Positions 1-4,917 of a stretch of 5,982 nt of DNA are shown piece after piece. Every line of letters starts with the position of its first letter. Positions within the stretch are counted from its first letter, which is position 1. A model generated the notes under the pieces. That model saw nothing but the letters and a program-made list of their open reading frames with translations, did no database searches and was not told the DNA's origin. The translations under genes and the position numbers were made by a program. The stretch is from Candidatus Woesearchaeota archaeon (GTDB taxonomy: Archaea; Nanobdellota; Nanobdellia; Woesearchaeales; B29-G15), in NCBI GenBank assembly GCA_003650585.1, contig QMQS01000058.1, forward strand, positions 1 through 5,982, read 5' to 3'.

Positions 1-22
1 ATATAAAATAAATAAGGTAAGT

Positions 23-883
23 ATGGTAAGGGTGCCGGTTGTGGCTGGACAATTCTATCCCTCTGATTTTCATGAGTTAGAGGAGGAGATAAAGAGATGC
101 TTCACAAACAAAAGAGGACCAGGGGCATTGCCAATAAACAAGAGGCAAGGCAAAATTTTGGGAGCTATAGCACCCCACGCTGGATATGTTTATTCTGGAG
201 CTTGTGCTGCATGGGTTTACAAGGAGATTGGTGAAGCAGAGTTCCCAGACTTGTTCATCATAATTGGACCAAACCATACCGGCTTAGGTAGGAGCAGCAT
301 AATGCTTGACGATTGGCAAACTCCATTTGGCTTAGTGAAATGCGATAAAGATTTTGCCAAACTCCTAGCCCAAAAATCTGATTTGGTATTGGACAGCAGA
401 GCCCATATGATGGAGCACTCAATTGAGGTACAGTTGCCATTCCTCCAGTTTGTTTCTAAAGACCACCTACGAGAGCTCAGGTTTGTACCAATTGTAGTGT
501 CGCAAGAACTCAACATCAAACGCTTTATCCTTGATCTCAAAGAGGTAATTCTTGAGAGCGGTAAGAATGTGTGTTTAATTGCCAGCTCTGATTTCACTCA
601 CTATGGTCCTGCTTACGGTTATCTACCATTCGAATTAGAGCGTGAAAAGAGACTCTATGAATTGGATTCAGGGGCAATCAAACTCATAAAAGAGCAAAAT
701 GTTGAGGGATTCTATGAGTATCTTCAACGAACTGGAGCAACAATCTGTGGCTATTTAGGGATTGCGATTGTTATGGGAACACTCCCAAAATGCAGTGTTA
801 AATGCTTGCAGTATTATACCTCCGGTGATGTTACAGGAGATTATAGAAATGCAGTGGGCTACGCTGCCATAGTGTTTAAATAA
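23..883 (+). CDS. amrB: MEMO-family protein (AmmeMemoRadiSam system protein B)
   Basis: This 286-residue protein has the usual MEMO length and all family landmarks in order: the N-terminal VAGQFYP (7-13), APHAGYVYSG (50-59, H52), IGPNHTG (81-87, H85), MEHSIEVQLPFL (130-141, H132), SSDFTHYG (188-195, H193) and ICGYLGI (241-247, C242). H52, H85 and C242 correspond to the metal-binding His/His/Cys set of human MEMO1, whose fold resembles extradiol dioxygenases. In prokaryotes the family is associated with AMMECR1-like and radical-SAM partners. The reaction is not established, and neither partner is visible here. The ATG at 23 gives the standard family N-terminus and has a weak AAGGT (14-18) four bases upstream. 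The promoter probably lies before the window. The Nudix gene follows after 5 bases, suggesting a shared transcript. Family assignment is very secure; the role is not. Confidence 0.95.
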   Translation: MVRVPVVAGQFYPSDFHELEEEIKRCFTNKRGPGALPINKRQGKILGAIAPHAGYVYSGACAAWVYKEIGEAEFPDLFIIIGPNHTGLGRSSIMLDDWQTPFGLVKCDKDFAKLLAQKSDLVLDSRAHMMEHSIEVQLPFLQFVSKDHLRELRFVPIVVSQELNIKRFILDLKEVILESGKNVCLIASSDFTHYGPAYGYLPFELEREKRLYELDSGAIKLIKEQNVEGFYEYLQRTGATICGYLGIAIVMGTLPKCSVKCLQYYTSGDVTGDYRNAVGYAAIVFK

Positions 884-888
884 TCGCG

Positions 889-1362
889 ATGAAACTTGCA
901 ACACTCTGCTATGTGAAGCATAATGGAAAAACTCTCATGATTCATAGGATAAAGAAAGCTGATGATATACACAAGGGAAAGTGGAACGGTCTCGGAGGTA
1001 AAATAAAGCCAGGTGAGTCCCCAGAGGAGTGTGTCATTAGAGAGGTAATGGAAGAGAGCGGATTAAAGCTAGAAAAACCCGAGTTAAAGGGGCTACTCCT
1101 CTTCAAGAACTTTAAGGGGGATGACTGGTATGTGTTTGTTTTCATTGCTGAGAAATTCTCTGGTAAACTTAGCGAGTGTGAAGAGGGAGAACTTGCATGG
1201 ATAAAGGATGAGCAACTCCCAAGGCTTAACCTTTGGGAGAGTGACAGGGTTTTCTTTAAATGGTTAAATAGAGAGGGGTTTTTCTCTGCGAAGTTCGTTT
1301 ATGAGGGAGAAAAATTCAAGGATTACAAGGTGTGGTTTTACCCTAACAAGTGTATGTCTTAG
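889..1362 (+). CDS. Nudix hydrolase, MTH1-like (probable oxidised purine nucleoside triphosphate diphosphatase)
   Basis: The 157-residue protein carries a perfect Nudix box (G-x5-E-x7-R-E-U-x-E-E-x-G-U) at residues 37-59, including R51, E52, E55 and E56, which would bind the catalytic Mg2+. The box is preceded by KWNGLGGK (31-38), nearly the same as human MTH1 RWNGFGGK at the same numbering. N33 aligns with the MTH1 base-contacting Asn33, and the length matches (156 in human). LWESD (115-119) aligns with MTH1 MWPDD, so W116 and one of the two purine-sensing aspartates (D119) are kept while the other is S118. The expected activity is hydrolysis of damaged purine NTPs or dNTPs such as 8-oxo-dGTP to the monophosphate and PPi, in the cytosol. 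The start lies 5 bases after the MEMO stop with no clear Shine-Dalgarno, consistent with translation from the shared transcript. Family is certain; substrate is inferred from MTH1 resemblance. Confidence 0.93.
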   Translation: MKLATLCYVKHNGKTLMIHRIKKADDIHKGKWNGLGGKIKPGESPEECVIREVMEESGLKLEKPELKGLLLFKNFKGDDWYVFVFIAEKFSGKLSECEEGELAWIKDEQLPRLNLWESDRVFFKWLNREGFFSAKFVYEGEKFKDYKVWFYPNKCMS

Positions 1363-1384
1363 CTTAAATTACTGTTTTACTGAA

Positions 1385-1390
1385 TTTTTT
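1385..1390 (+). terminator. T-tract terminator after the MEMO-Nudix operon
   Basis: A run of six T lies 22 bases after the Nudix stop codon, in an AT-rich stretch. Archaeal RNA polymerase often terminates on oligo-T without a strong hairpin. AAATT (1366-1370) and AATTT (1383-1387) could form only a weak stem. The next TATA-like box starts 40 bases further on, so a transcript end here makes sense. Inferred from sequence only. Confidence 0.5.
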
Positions 1391-1430
1391 ATTAGCTGAT
1401 TCGATATATTCTCAAAAATTGGTGGATACT

Positions 1431-1438
1431 TTTATAAC
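1431..1438 (+). promoter_or_regulatory. TATA-like box for the small gene at 1476
   Basis: TTTATAAC resembles an archaeal TATA box. With the 31-base box-to-start distance seen at two other genes in this window, transcription would begin near 1462, just ahead of the Shine-Dalgarno at 1464. This also argues that the in-frame TTG at 1419, upstream of the box, is not the start. Confidence 0.55.
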
Positions 1439-1463
1439 TCTAGCAACTGTTACCCTAAGCCAT

Positions 1464-1471
1464 GAGGTGAT
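1464..1471 (+). promoter_or_regulatory. Strong archaeal Shine-Dalgarno (GAGGTGAT)
   Basis: GAGGTGAT is complementary over eight consecutive bases to the conserved archaeal 16S rRNA tail (AUCACCUC) and sits four bases before the ATG at 1476. It decides the start in favour of 1476 over the upstream TTG at 1419. It is the best ribosome binding site in the window. Confidence 0.8.
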
Positions 1472-1475
1472 TGAG

Positions 1476-1808
1476 ATGCAACCCAAACTCAAAACAGATG
1501 CTGAAGCATGGACACTTGTATTACCCCCTGAAAAGAGGGACGAGGTTCTAACAGACTTGGGAGAGTTGCTTCTGGCAGATGCTGACGAGGTAAACCCTGG
1601 TAGGTGGTATCTTGCTGGGAATGGGGACAGCCTAAGATTGTTTGCAAGGGTAACTAGAGCAGATGGTGGCACAAGAACCATCACATTGGCAGAGTTGGTG
1701 CTTAATGACTCAAAGCAACTCCTAATGAGAATCAACAAACACCCTGGTCCAATCAACCCAAACAAGCTCCTTGAGGTGGGGCTAAGCCATTGCTACACCA
1801 TTAGTTAG
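1476..1808 (+). CDS. Small protein of unknown function, possibly a degenerate HNH/AP2-like fold
   Basis: The 110-residue product is not recognised. The ATG at 1476 is chosen because GAGGTGAT lies four bases upstream and a TATA-like box lies 45 bases upstream. An in-frame TTG at 1419 would add 19 residues but precedes the TATA-like box. The product has no signal peptide or membrane segment, and one cysteine (C106). Residues 28-78 read as short strands: a strand-like LLLADADE, then RWYLAGNG (43-50), LRLFARVTRADGG (53-65) and TRTITLAELVL (66-76). This order loosely recalls the N-terminal half of phage-type HNH homing nucleases, where a W-Y segment, a strand and an xI-x-LHRLIL helix precede the DHxNG-nuclease motif. 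Here the His of the helix is absent and MRINKHPGPINPNKLLE (84-100) stands where DHINGN would be, so nuclease activity is unlikely. The resemblance is tentative. The gene appears to be its own transcription unit. Confidence 0.75.
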   Translation: MQPKLKTDAEAWTLVLPPEKRDEVLTDLGELLLADADEVNPGRWYLAGNGDSLRLFARVTRADGGTRTITLAELVLNDSKQLLMRINKHPGPINPNKLLEVGLSHCYTIS

Positions 1809-1813
1809 TTAAC

Positions 1814-1818
1814 TTTTT
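1814..1818 (+). terminator. Possible weak T-tract terminator
   Basis: Five T follow the stop codon of the 1476 gene by 5 bases. This is short even for archaeal oligo-T termination, and the next promoter-like box starts 23 bases later, so read-through is plausible. Confidence 0.3.
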
Positions 1819-1840
1819 GGTAGTGGTAAAAAGCAGAATC

Positions 1841-1848
1841 TTTAAAAA
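1841..1848 (+). promoter_or_regulatory. TATA-like box TTTAAAAA for the gene at 1872
   Basis: TTTAAAAA begins exactly 31 bases before the ATG at 1872. The same octamer stands at exactly 31 bases before the ATG at 3849. At the usual archaeal distance the transcript would start at or next to the ATG, so the gene would be leaderless, which fits the absence of any Shine-Dalgarno between box and start. Confidence 0.65.
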
Positions 1849-1871
1849 TGAAGATTGCTTTGTAGTTGAGT

Positions 1872-2276
1872 ATGTATAGCAATCTAGAGCGTTTAAAGGG
1901 GAAAGCCAAGCACTTTAAGGGGTTTGTAGCAGAACTAAACCCCCAGTATGAAGATGCTATCTTAGCAAAGTTAAAGCACTATCTCACAAACCATGAAACA
2001 AAACTGAGGAGGCGTGTCAGTGGAGAAGTCCCCCCTCATGAACTCCTAGAGACATTTACTAAGGATGGCTTAACCTTAGAGATACGAGTGGCTCGCTTGG
2101 CTGTGAGATTCCCCAGTTTCGAGACTGTGCTAGAACAATCAGTTGTTGGCAGGATAATTTATGGTCCTGAAAAAGAATATATGAGGCTTGAGTTGTTGCC
2201 AACTGATGGGGTTTTTGTTAAAGAGTCGTTCTTTAGAGAGCTTGCTAGGGTTTATAGCAAGAATAGAACGCCCTAG
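1872..2276 (+). CDS. Small basic protein of unknown function
   Basis: The 134-residue product is not recognised. The frame is open as far back as a TTG at 1866, but the ATG at 1872 is preferred because it sits 31 bases after a TTTAAAAA box, as expected for a leaderless transcript. The first 60 residues look helical and are rich in Lys/Arg (K9, K11, K13, K16, K33, K35, K44, R46-R48), with a VSGEVPPHELLETF segment (49-62). Residues 65-115 look more strand-like (LTLEIRVARLAVRF, VGRIIYGPE, MRLELLP), followed by a C-terminal helix. There is no cysteine, signal peptide or membrane segment. A nucleic-acid-binding role is compatible with the basic N-terminus but is not shown. Its stop TAG directly abuts the stop of the convergent nuclease gene. 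Confidence 0.78.
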   Translation: MYSNLERLKGKAKHFKGFVAELNPQYEDAILAKLKHYLTNHETKLRRRVSGEVPPHELLETFTKDGLTLEIRVARLAVRFPSFETVLEQSVVGRIIYGPEKEYMRLELLPTDGVFVKESFFRELARVYSKNRTP

Positions 2277-3182
2277 CTAAATGCCACCACAAATCTCGTA
2301 AAAATCGCACTCCCCTGAGTGCCACTTACATAAAGGCCTCTTACCTTTTGGGTAATCAGCCATGTTGCCAGACTTGGTCCTGCTATGAACGAATTTGCAT
2401 GCCTTAATACCCAAGGTAAGCAACTCACTGGTAACAGGGAATACCCTTTCCCCATAAAGCAGGAAGTGTAGCCCAACCTCATCTGGCAAAACACCGTAAT
2501 TCTCCTTGTAGAGTAGGGAGTATATTGCAAGTTGCCTCTTATATTCCTCTCGAAACTCATCTGTGGATGAGGTTTTGTAATCTATTATTCTAACCTTCTC
2601 ACCCTTGTAAATGGCATCAAGATAACCCTGCACATTGTAGCGCTTACTAATCAAAAAAACCTCACGCTTGGGGGTTAGCAACTGAAATGCCTCAGCAAGT
2701 GAATGTTCGGTTAAGAGGGGCTTTATTTTATTTGTATAATGTGCCACAAAATTGGATACCATCCGCTTTGAATCCTCAAAGTAAGCACGGATCTCCTCTT
2801 TGCTCAATCCAAGCTGCTCTATCTCCTTTATCATACCAAACCATTTCCTTTTGAGGTCTTCAAGCAGCACAATCCTTATCTCAAACTCGAACTGAGAGGG
2901 GGTTAACTTGCTGGGGTCTAAGTTAAAGAAGTCCTCAAGCACAGAATGTAAAAGCTTGCCACGAATCCTGTGAATGCTTGGTTTAGCGGGTAGATTCTTT
3001 ATGTATTTGTAGAAGTATTTCCTCGGGCATTCAAAATATGTGTTAATAGAGGAAGGAGACTGTGTTCTGGAGTAATCCCCTGAGAAGTCTGAGAATGTGG
3101 TTTGATTAATGGGCTTTCTCTTTTGGCTCACACCATTACTCTTTACTTTCATCCCTTCAAGTATCCTCAACAGGTCGTTCAT
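2277..3182 (-). CDS. PD-(D/E)XK nuclease, RecB/Cas4-like, with probable iron-sulfur cluster
   Basis: This 301-residue protein follows the PDDEXK_1 (RecB/AddB/Cas4) pattern. Residues 43-61 hold the entry motif SPSSINTYFECPRKYFYKY with C52. RGKLLHSVLEDF (74-85) supplies H79. E174 lies in KREVFLISKRYNVQGYLDAI (172-191, G186, D189), and the core VRIIDYKTSS (197-206) has D201 and K203. RQLAIYSLLY (216-225) is the Q-x3-Y helix. The C-terminus has C285, C292 and C298, which with C52 would ligate a 4Fe-4S cluster as in AddB and Cas4. Residues 1-40 are polar and probably disordered. The family cuts DNA, often as an exonuclease in repair, recombination or CRISPR adaptation. No helicase domain and no cas gene is present, so the pathway is open. 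Its ATG overlaps the upstream NYN gene stop (ATGA, 3179-3182) without its own Shine-Dalgarno, indicating coupled translation. Confidence 0.9.
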   Translation of the reverse strand: MNDLLRILEGMKVKSNGVSQKRKPINQTTFSDFSGDYSRTQSPSSINTYFECPRKYFYKYIKNLPAKPSIHRIRGKLLHSVLEDFFNLDPSKLTPSQFEFEIRIVLLEDLKRKWFGMIKEIEQLGLSKEEIRAYFEDSKRMVSNFVAHYTNKIKPLLTEHSLAEAFQLLTPKREVFLISKRYNVQGYLDAIYKGEKVRIIDYKTSSTDEFREEYKRQLAIYSLLYKENYGVLPDEVGLHFLLYGERVFPVTSELLTLGIKACKFVHSRTKSGNMADYPKGKRPLCKWHSGECDFYEICGGI

Positions 3183-3697
3183 TTTATAAGGTATTTGCGA
3201 GAAGCCAAATCAGTAAAGCTGTCTGCCACACCTATTAATTTTGAGGAAGCAGTCTTCTTGAAAGCCATTATTTCTGTTCTGCAACCAGAACTCTTTAGGT
3301 ATTCAACCAAATCACGGAAATCGCCATCACCGCTCACAAGTACCACAACATCAAGCTTGGGTGCTAGTCGCATAGCGTCCATTGCTATCCCGACATCCCA
3401 ATCTCCCTTTTTTGAGCCATCAACAAAAACCTGCAGGTCTTTTGTCTTCACTTCAAAGCCAATTTTCTCGAGCGCCTCGAAGAAATTTCCTTCCTCTTTT
3501 ATGTCTGCCTTTATACCATAAGCAATTGCCCTTATCAACTGGCGTCCATTAACCGCCTGCTCCAAAACCTTCTTGAAGTTAACCTTGGCATTGTAGAGGT
3601 GCTTGGCAGAGTAATACATATTCTGTATGTCGACAAACACTCCAACCCTTTGATGTGGCTTAAGAACAAACCCGTCTCGTACTCTTCTCCGGTCCAT
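3179..3697 (-). CDS. NYN/LabA-like (DUF88) PIN-fold protein, putative RNase
   Basis: The 172-residue product is a single NYN domain, a PIN-like nuclease fold. Visible motifs are the first strand VGVFVDIQNMYYS (18-30) with acidic D23 and N26, KGDWDVGIAMDAM (97-109) with D99, D101 and D107, and VVVLVSGDGDFRDLV (117-131) with D124 and D126. The C-terminal ASSKLIGVADSFTDL (150-164) is the usual LabA-type ending. The acidic residues form the expected metal-binding site, so RNA cleavage is plausible, although many LabA-like proteins have no proven activity. It is the first gene of a minus-strand operon and overlaps the PD-(D/E)XK nuclease by 4 bases, so both should be made together. The TTTAAAAA box starting 39 bases upstream would give a leader of about 8 bases. 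There are no membrane segments. Family assignment is secure; substrate is unknown. Confidence 0.92.
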   Translation of the reverse strand: MDRRRVRDGFVLKPHQRVGVFVDIQNMYYSAKHLYNAKVNFKKVLEQAVNGRQLIRAIAYGIKADIKEEGNFFEALEKIGFEVKTKDLQVFVDGSKKGDWDVGIAMDAMRLAPKLDVVVLVSGDGDFRDLVEYLKSSGCRTEIMAFKKTASSKLIGVADSFTDLASRKYLIK

Positions 3698-3728
3698 CTT
3701 TACTCAAAATCAAACAAAAACAATACCC

Positions 3729-3736
3729 TTTTTAAA
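3729..3736 (-). promoter_or_regulatory. TATA-like box for the NYN-PD-(D/E)XK operon
   Basis: On the minus strand this reads TTTAAAAA, preceded by CAAGA, which could serve as a purine-rich BRE. It starts 39 bases before the ATG at 3697. Transcription would begin about 8 bases ahead of the ATG, giving a near-leaderless message. Confidence 0.6.
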
Positions 3737-3817
3737 TCTTGTGAAAATTTGTTTGTGAGTGTTTCGATCTGAGATTTTTGGCTATTTTACCTCTTTTTGA
3801 TGGTAATTCCAAAAAAA

Positions 3818-3825
3818 TTTAAAAA
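3818..3825 (+). promoter_or_regulatory. TATA-like box TTTAAAAA for the helical-repeat protein
   Basis: TTTAAAAA, preceded by CCAAAAAAA (a plausible BRE), begins exactly 31 bases before the ATG at 3849, matching the gene at 1872. A leaderless transcript is predicted, and no Shine-Dalgarno is seen. It is divergent from the NYN operon box, with 81 bases between the two octamers. That stretch holds T-rich runs but no clear operator palindrome. Confidence 0.65.
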
Positions 3826-3848
3826 CAATTGACCATTCCAATGAGGCT

Positions 3849-4874
3849 ATGGTGATTCGACTCGAGCCAGAGTACAGCTTGATGCTTGGATGTATCTCAA
3901 AGGCAGAGGAGGCTCTCAATCACAGTACTCCGCAAGAGGCAGAAACTTGGTTGAGCTTGGCTTCATTGGTGTCCCTTGCCTACGGGTTTGAATTGCCCAA
4001 AACCTACACTGACCTTGGAATCAGGGTTATTCAAAGCCATAGAGCTGAGAGCAAGAAAACACTTGAAAATGCCCTCCAAAGACGCGATTATTATAGCGCT
4101 TGGGGTTTACTAGAGCTGGTGGAGCGGCTCTCCATTAAACTCAATGAGCCAGACACAAGCGAGGTGCTTGATTGGATACGCCAAAGGAGAGAAGAGATTT
4201 ATGCCAAAACTGTAGAGTACAACATAAGACTTGCTCAAGAGGCACTTCAAGAGGGAAATATAAAAGCATGTTTGTTTAATTTAAGCCAAGTGAATATGTT
4301 TTGCTCATGGTGGTTCGGCTTCGGGTTGCCAGAGGAGTATTTTGAGTTGGTATGGGATATGGTTAAGGGTAATCTGAAAGAGGCAATAGCTGAGGCCCAG
4401 CAAACTCTATTGGGAGAAACAGAATATGAAAAAGCCCTTAGCACCTTTGAATCTCTTGTGGGACTAGAGCAGATTTGCATGAAAACTGGGATTGAGGTAC
4501 CGCAAGAGTTATACGAGGTTAGGAATGCTGCCTTGGATACAGGGCTAACCCTTTTACGCCAGGAGATAGCCCAAGCAATTCAAAACAGGGATATAGCCAC
4601 AGCAGTTGAAGCAAGGGAGAGATTACTAAGCGTAATGAGGGGTTACCATCTACCCCCTAATGAGGAAGTGGAAGCATTAATAACTAGGGTGGGGGAGCTC
4701 GTCATTAATACATATCTCGAATTGGCAAGGATGAATGCTAGGAGTGGCCACTCAAGAATGGCTGAAGAGAGTTTGAGGACACTCGAGGAGACAGCCATAC
4801 ATTATGGAAAGAGCTTAGAGAAAATCGAGATTGGGAGACACAATAATAACAGAAAGAAGGATTCAGATTTATAA
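3849..4874 (+). CDS. All-helical protein with about six tandem degenerate repeats, unknown function
   Basis: This 341-residue protein is not recognised. It is predicted entirely helical with low glycine and proline content, and has no signal peptide or membrane helix. Comparing it with itself shows about six repeats starting near residues 24, 78, 135, 189, 246 and 299. Each has an Ala/Leu-rich helix, then a turn of the form G-[FIY]-x-[LV]-P (46-50, 157-161, 214-218 and 265-269; degraded at about 97-101 in repeat 2), then a helix ending in a xxALQ-like sequence and a polar N/D/G turn. The layout recalls TPR-like or alpha-solenoid scaffolds, which usually bind partner proteins, but the unit (51-57 residues) is longer than a 34-residue TPR. 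The C-terminal tail (329-341) is polar, with three consecutive Asn and basic residues. The leaderless ATG is supported by the TATA-like box at 3818. It lies divergent from the nuclease operon and 43 bases before the polymerase gene. Confidence 0.85.
   Translation: MVIRLEPEYSLMLGCISKAEEALNHSTPQEAETWLSLASLVSLAYGFELPKTYTDLGIRVIQSHRAESKKTLENALQRRDYYSAWGLLELVERLSIKLNEPDTSEVLDWIRQRREEIYAKTVEYNIRLAQEALQEGNIKACLFNLSQVNMFCSWWFGFGLPEEYFELVWDMVKGNLKEAIAEAQQTLLGETEYEKALSTFESLVGLEQICMKTGIEVPQELYEVRNAALDTGLTLLRQEIAQAIQNRDIATAVEARERLLSVMRGYHLPPNEEVEALITRVGELVINTYLELARMNARSGHSRMAEESLRTLEETAIHYGKSLEKIEIGRHNNNRKKDSDL
3918..4832 (+). repeat. Protein-level tandem repeats (six units of about 51-57 codons)
   Basis: The units span residues 24-77, 78-134, 135-188, 189-245, 246-298 and 299-328 (last one partial). 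The repeat is clear only in the protein: for example EEALNHSTPQEA (20-31) aligns with QEALQEGNIKA (130-140), and GFELP with GFGLP 111 residues later. DNA-level identity is low, so the duplication is old and there is no sign of recent slippage. Confidence 0.6.
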
Positions 4875-4875
4875 A
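4868..4875 (+). promoter_or_regulatory. TATA-like box for the DNA polymerase gene
   Basis: TTTATAAA overlaps the TAA stop of the repeat-protein gene. A 31-base offset puts the transcript start near 4899, directly before AAGGAG at 4900. A second candidate, TTTATAGC at 4892-4899, would instead give a leaderless message near the ATG at 4921. The sequence does not decide between them. Confidence 0.45.
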
Positions 4876-4899
4876 TCCTGCCCGATAGATATTTATAGC

Positions 4900-4905
4900 A
4901 AGGAG
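4900..4905 (+). promoter_or_regulatory. Possible Shine-Dalgarno AAGGAG for the polymerase
   Basis: AAGGAG precedes the ATG at 4918 by 12 bases and the ATG at 4921 by 15. This is longer than the 4-base spacing at the 1476 gene, so the site may be weak or unused. Confidence 0.35.
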
Positions 4906-4917
4906 TATTTTAAAGCC

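Noticed and set aside
1..10. ATATAAAATA as the TATA box of the MEMO gene
   Set aside because: It is only about 21 bases from the ATG at 23, so with the spacing seen elsewhere the transcript would begin after the start codon. The promoter is more likely outside the window.
1419..1475. TTG at 1419 as start of the small gene
   Set aside because: It precedes the TATA-like box at 1431, while the ATG at 1476 has GAGGTGAT four bases upstream.
1412..1765. Minus-strand open frame of 117 codons opposite the 1476 gene
   Set aside because: It lacks a promoter or ribosome site, is Ser-rich as antisense frames often are, and the plus strand has a better supported gene.
1866..1871. TTG at 1866 as start of the second small gene
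   Set aside because: The ATG at 1872 fits the 31-base leaderless spacing exactly, and the difference is two residues.
3102..3521. Plus-strand open frame of 139 codons opposite the NYN and nuclease genes
   Set aside because: The minus-strand proteins have clear conserved motifs over the same stretch; this frame is a Ser/Pro/Thr-rich shadow.
2277..3697. CRISPR-associated cas4 locus
   Set aside because: The nuclease is Cas4-like in fold, but there is no repeat array and no cas1, cas2 or effector gene in the window.
3698..3848. Operator or small RNA in the divergent intergenic region
   Set aside because: Apart from the two TATA-like boxes I see only AT-rich sequence and a short GATCTGAGAT imperfect palindrome, too weak to call.
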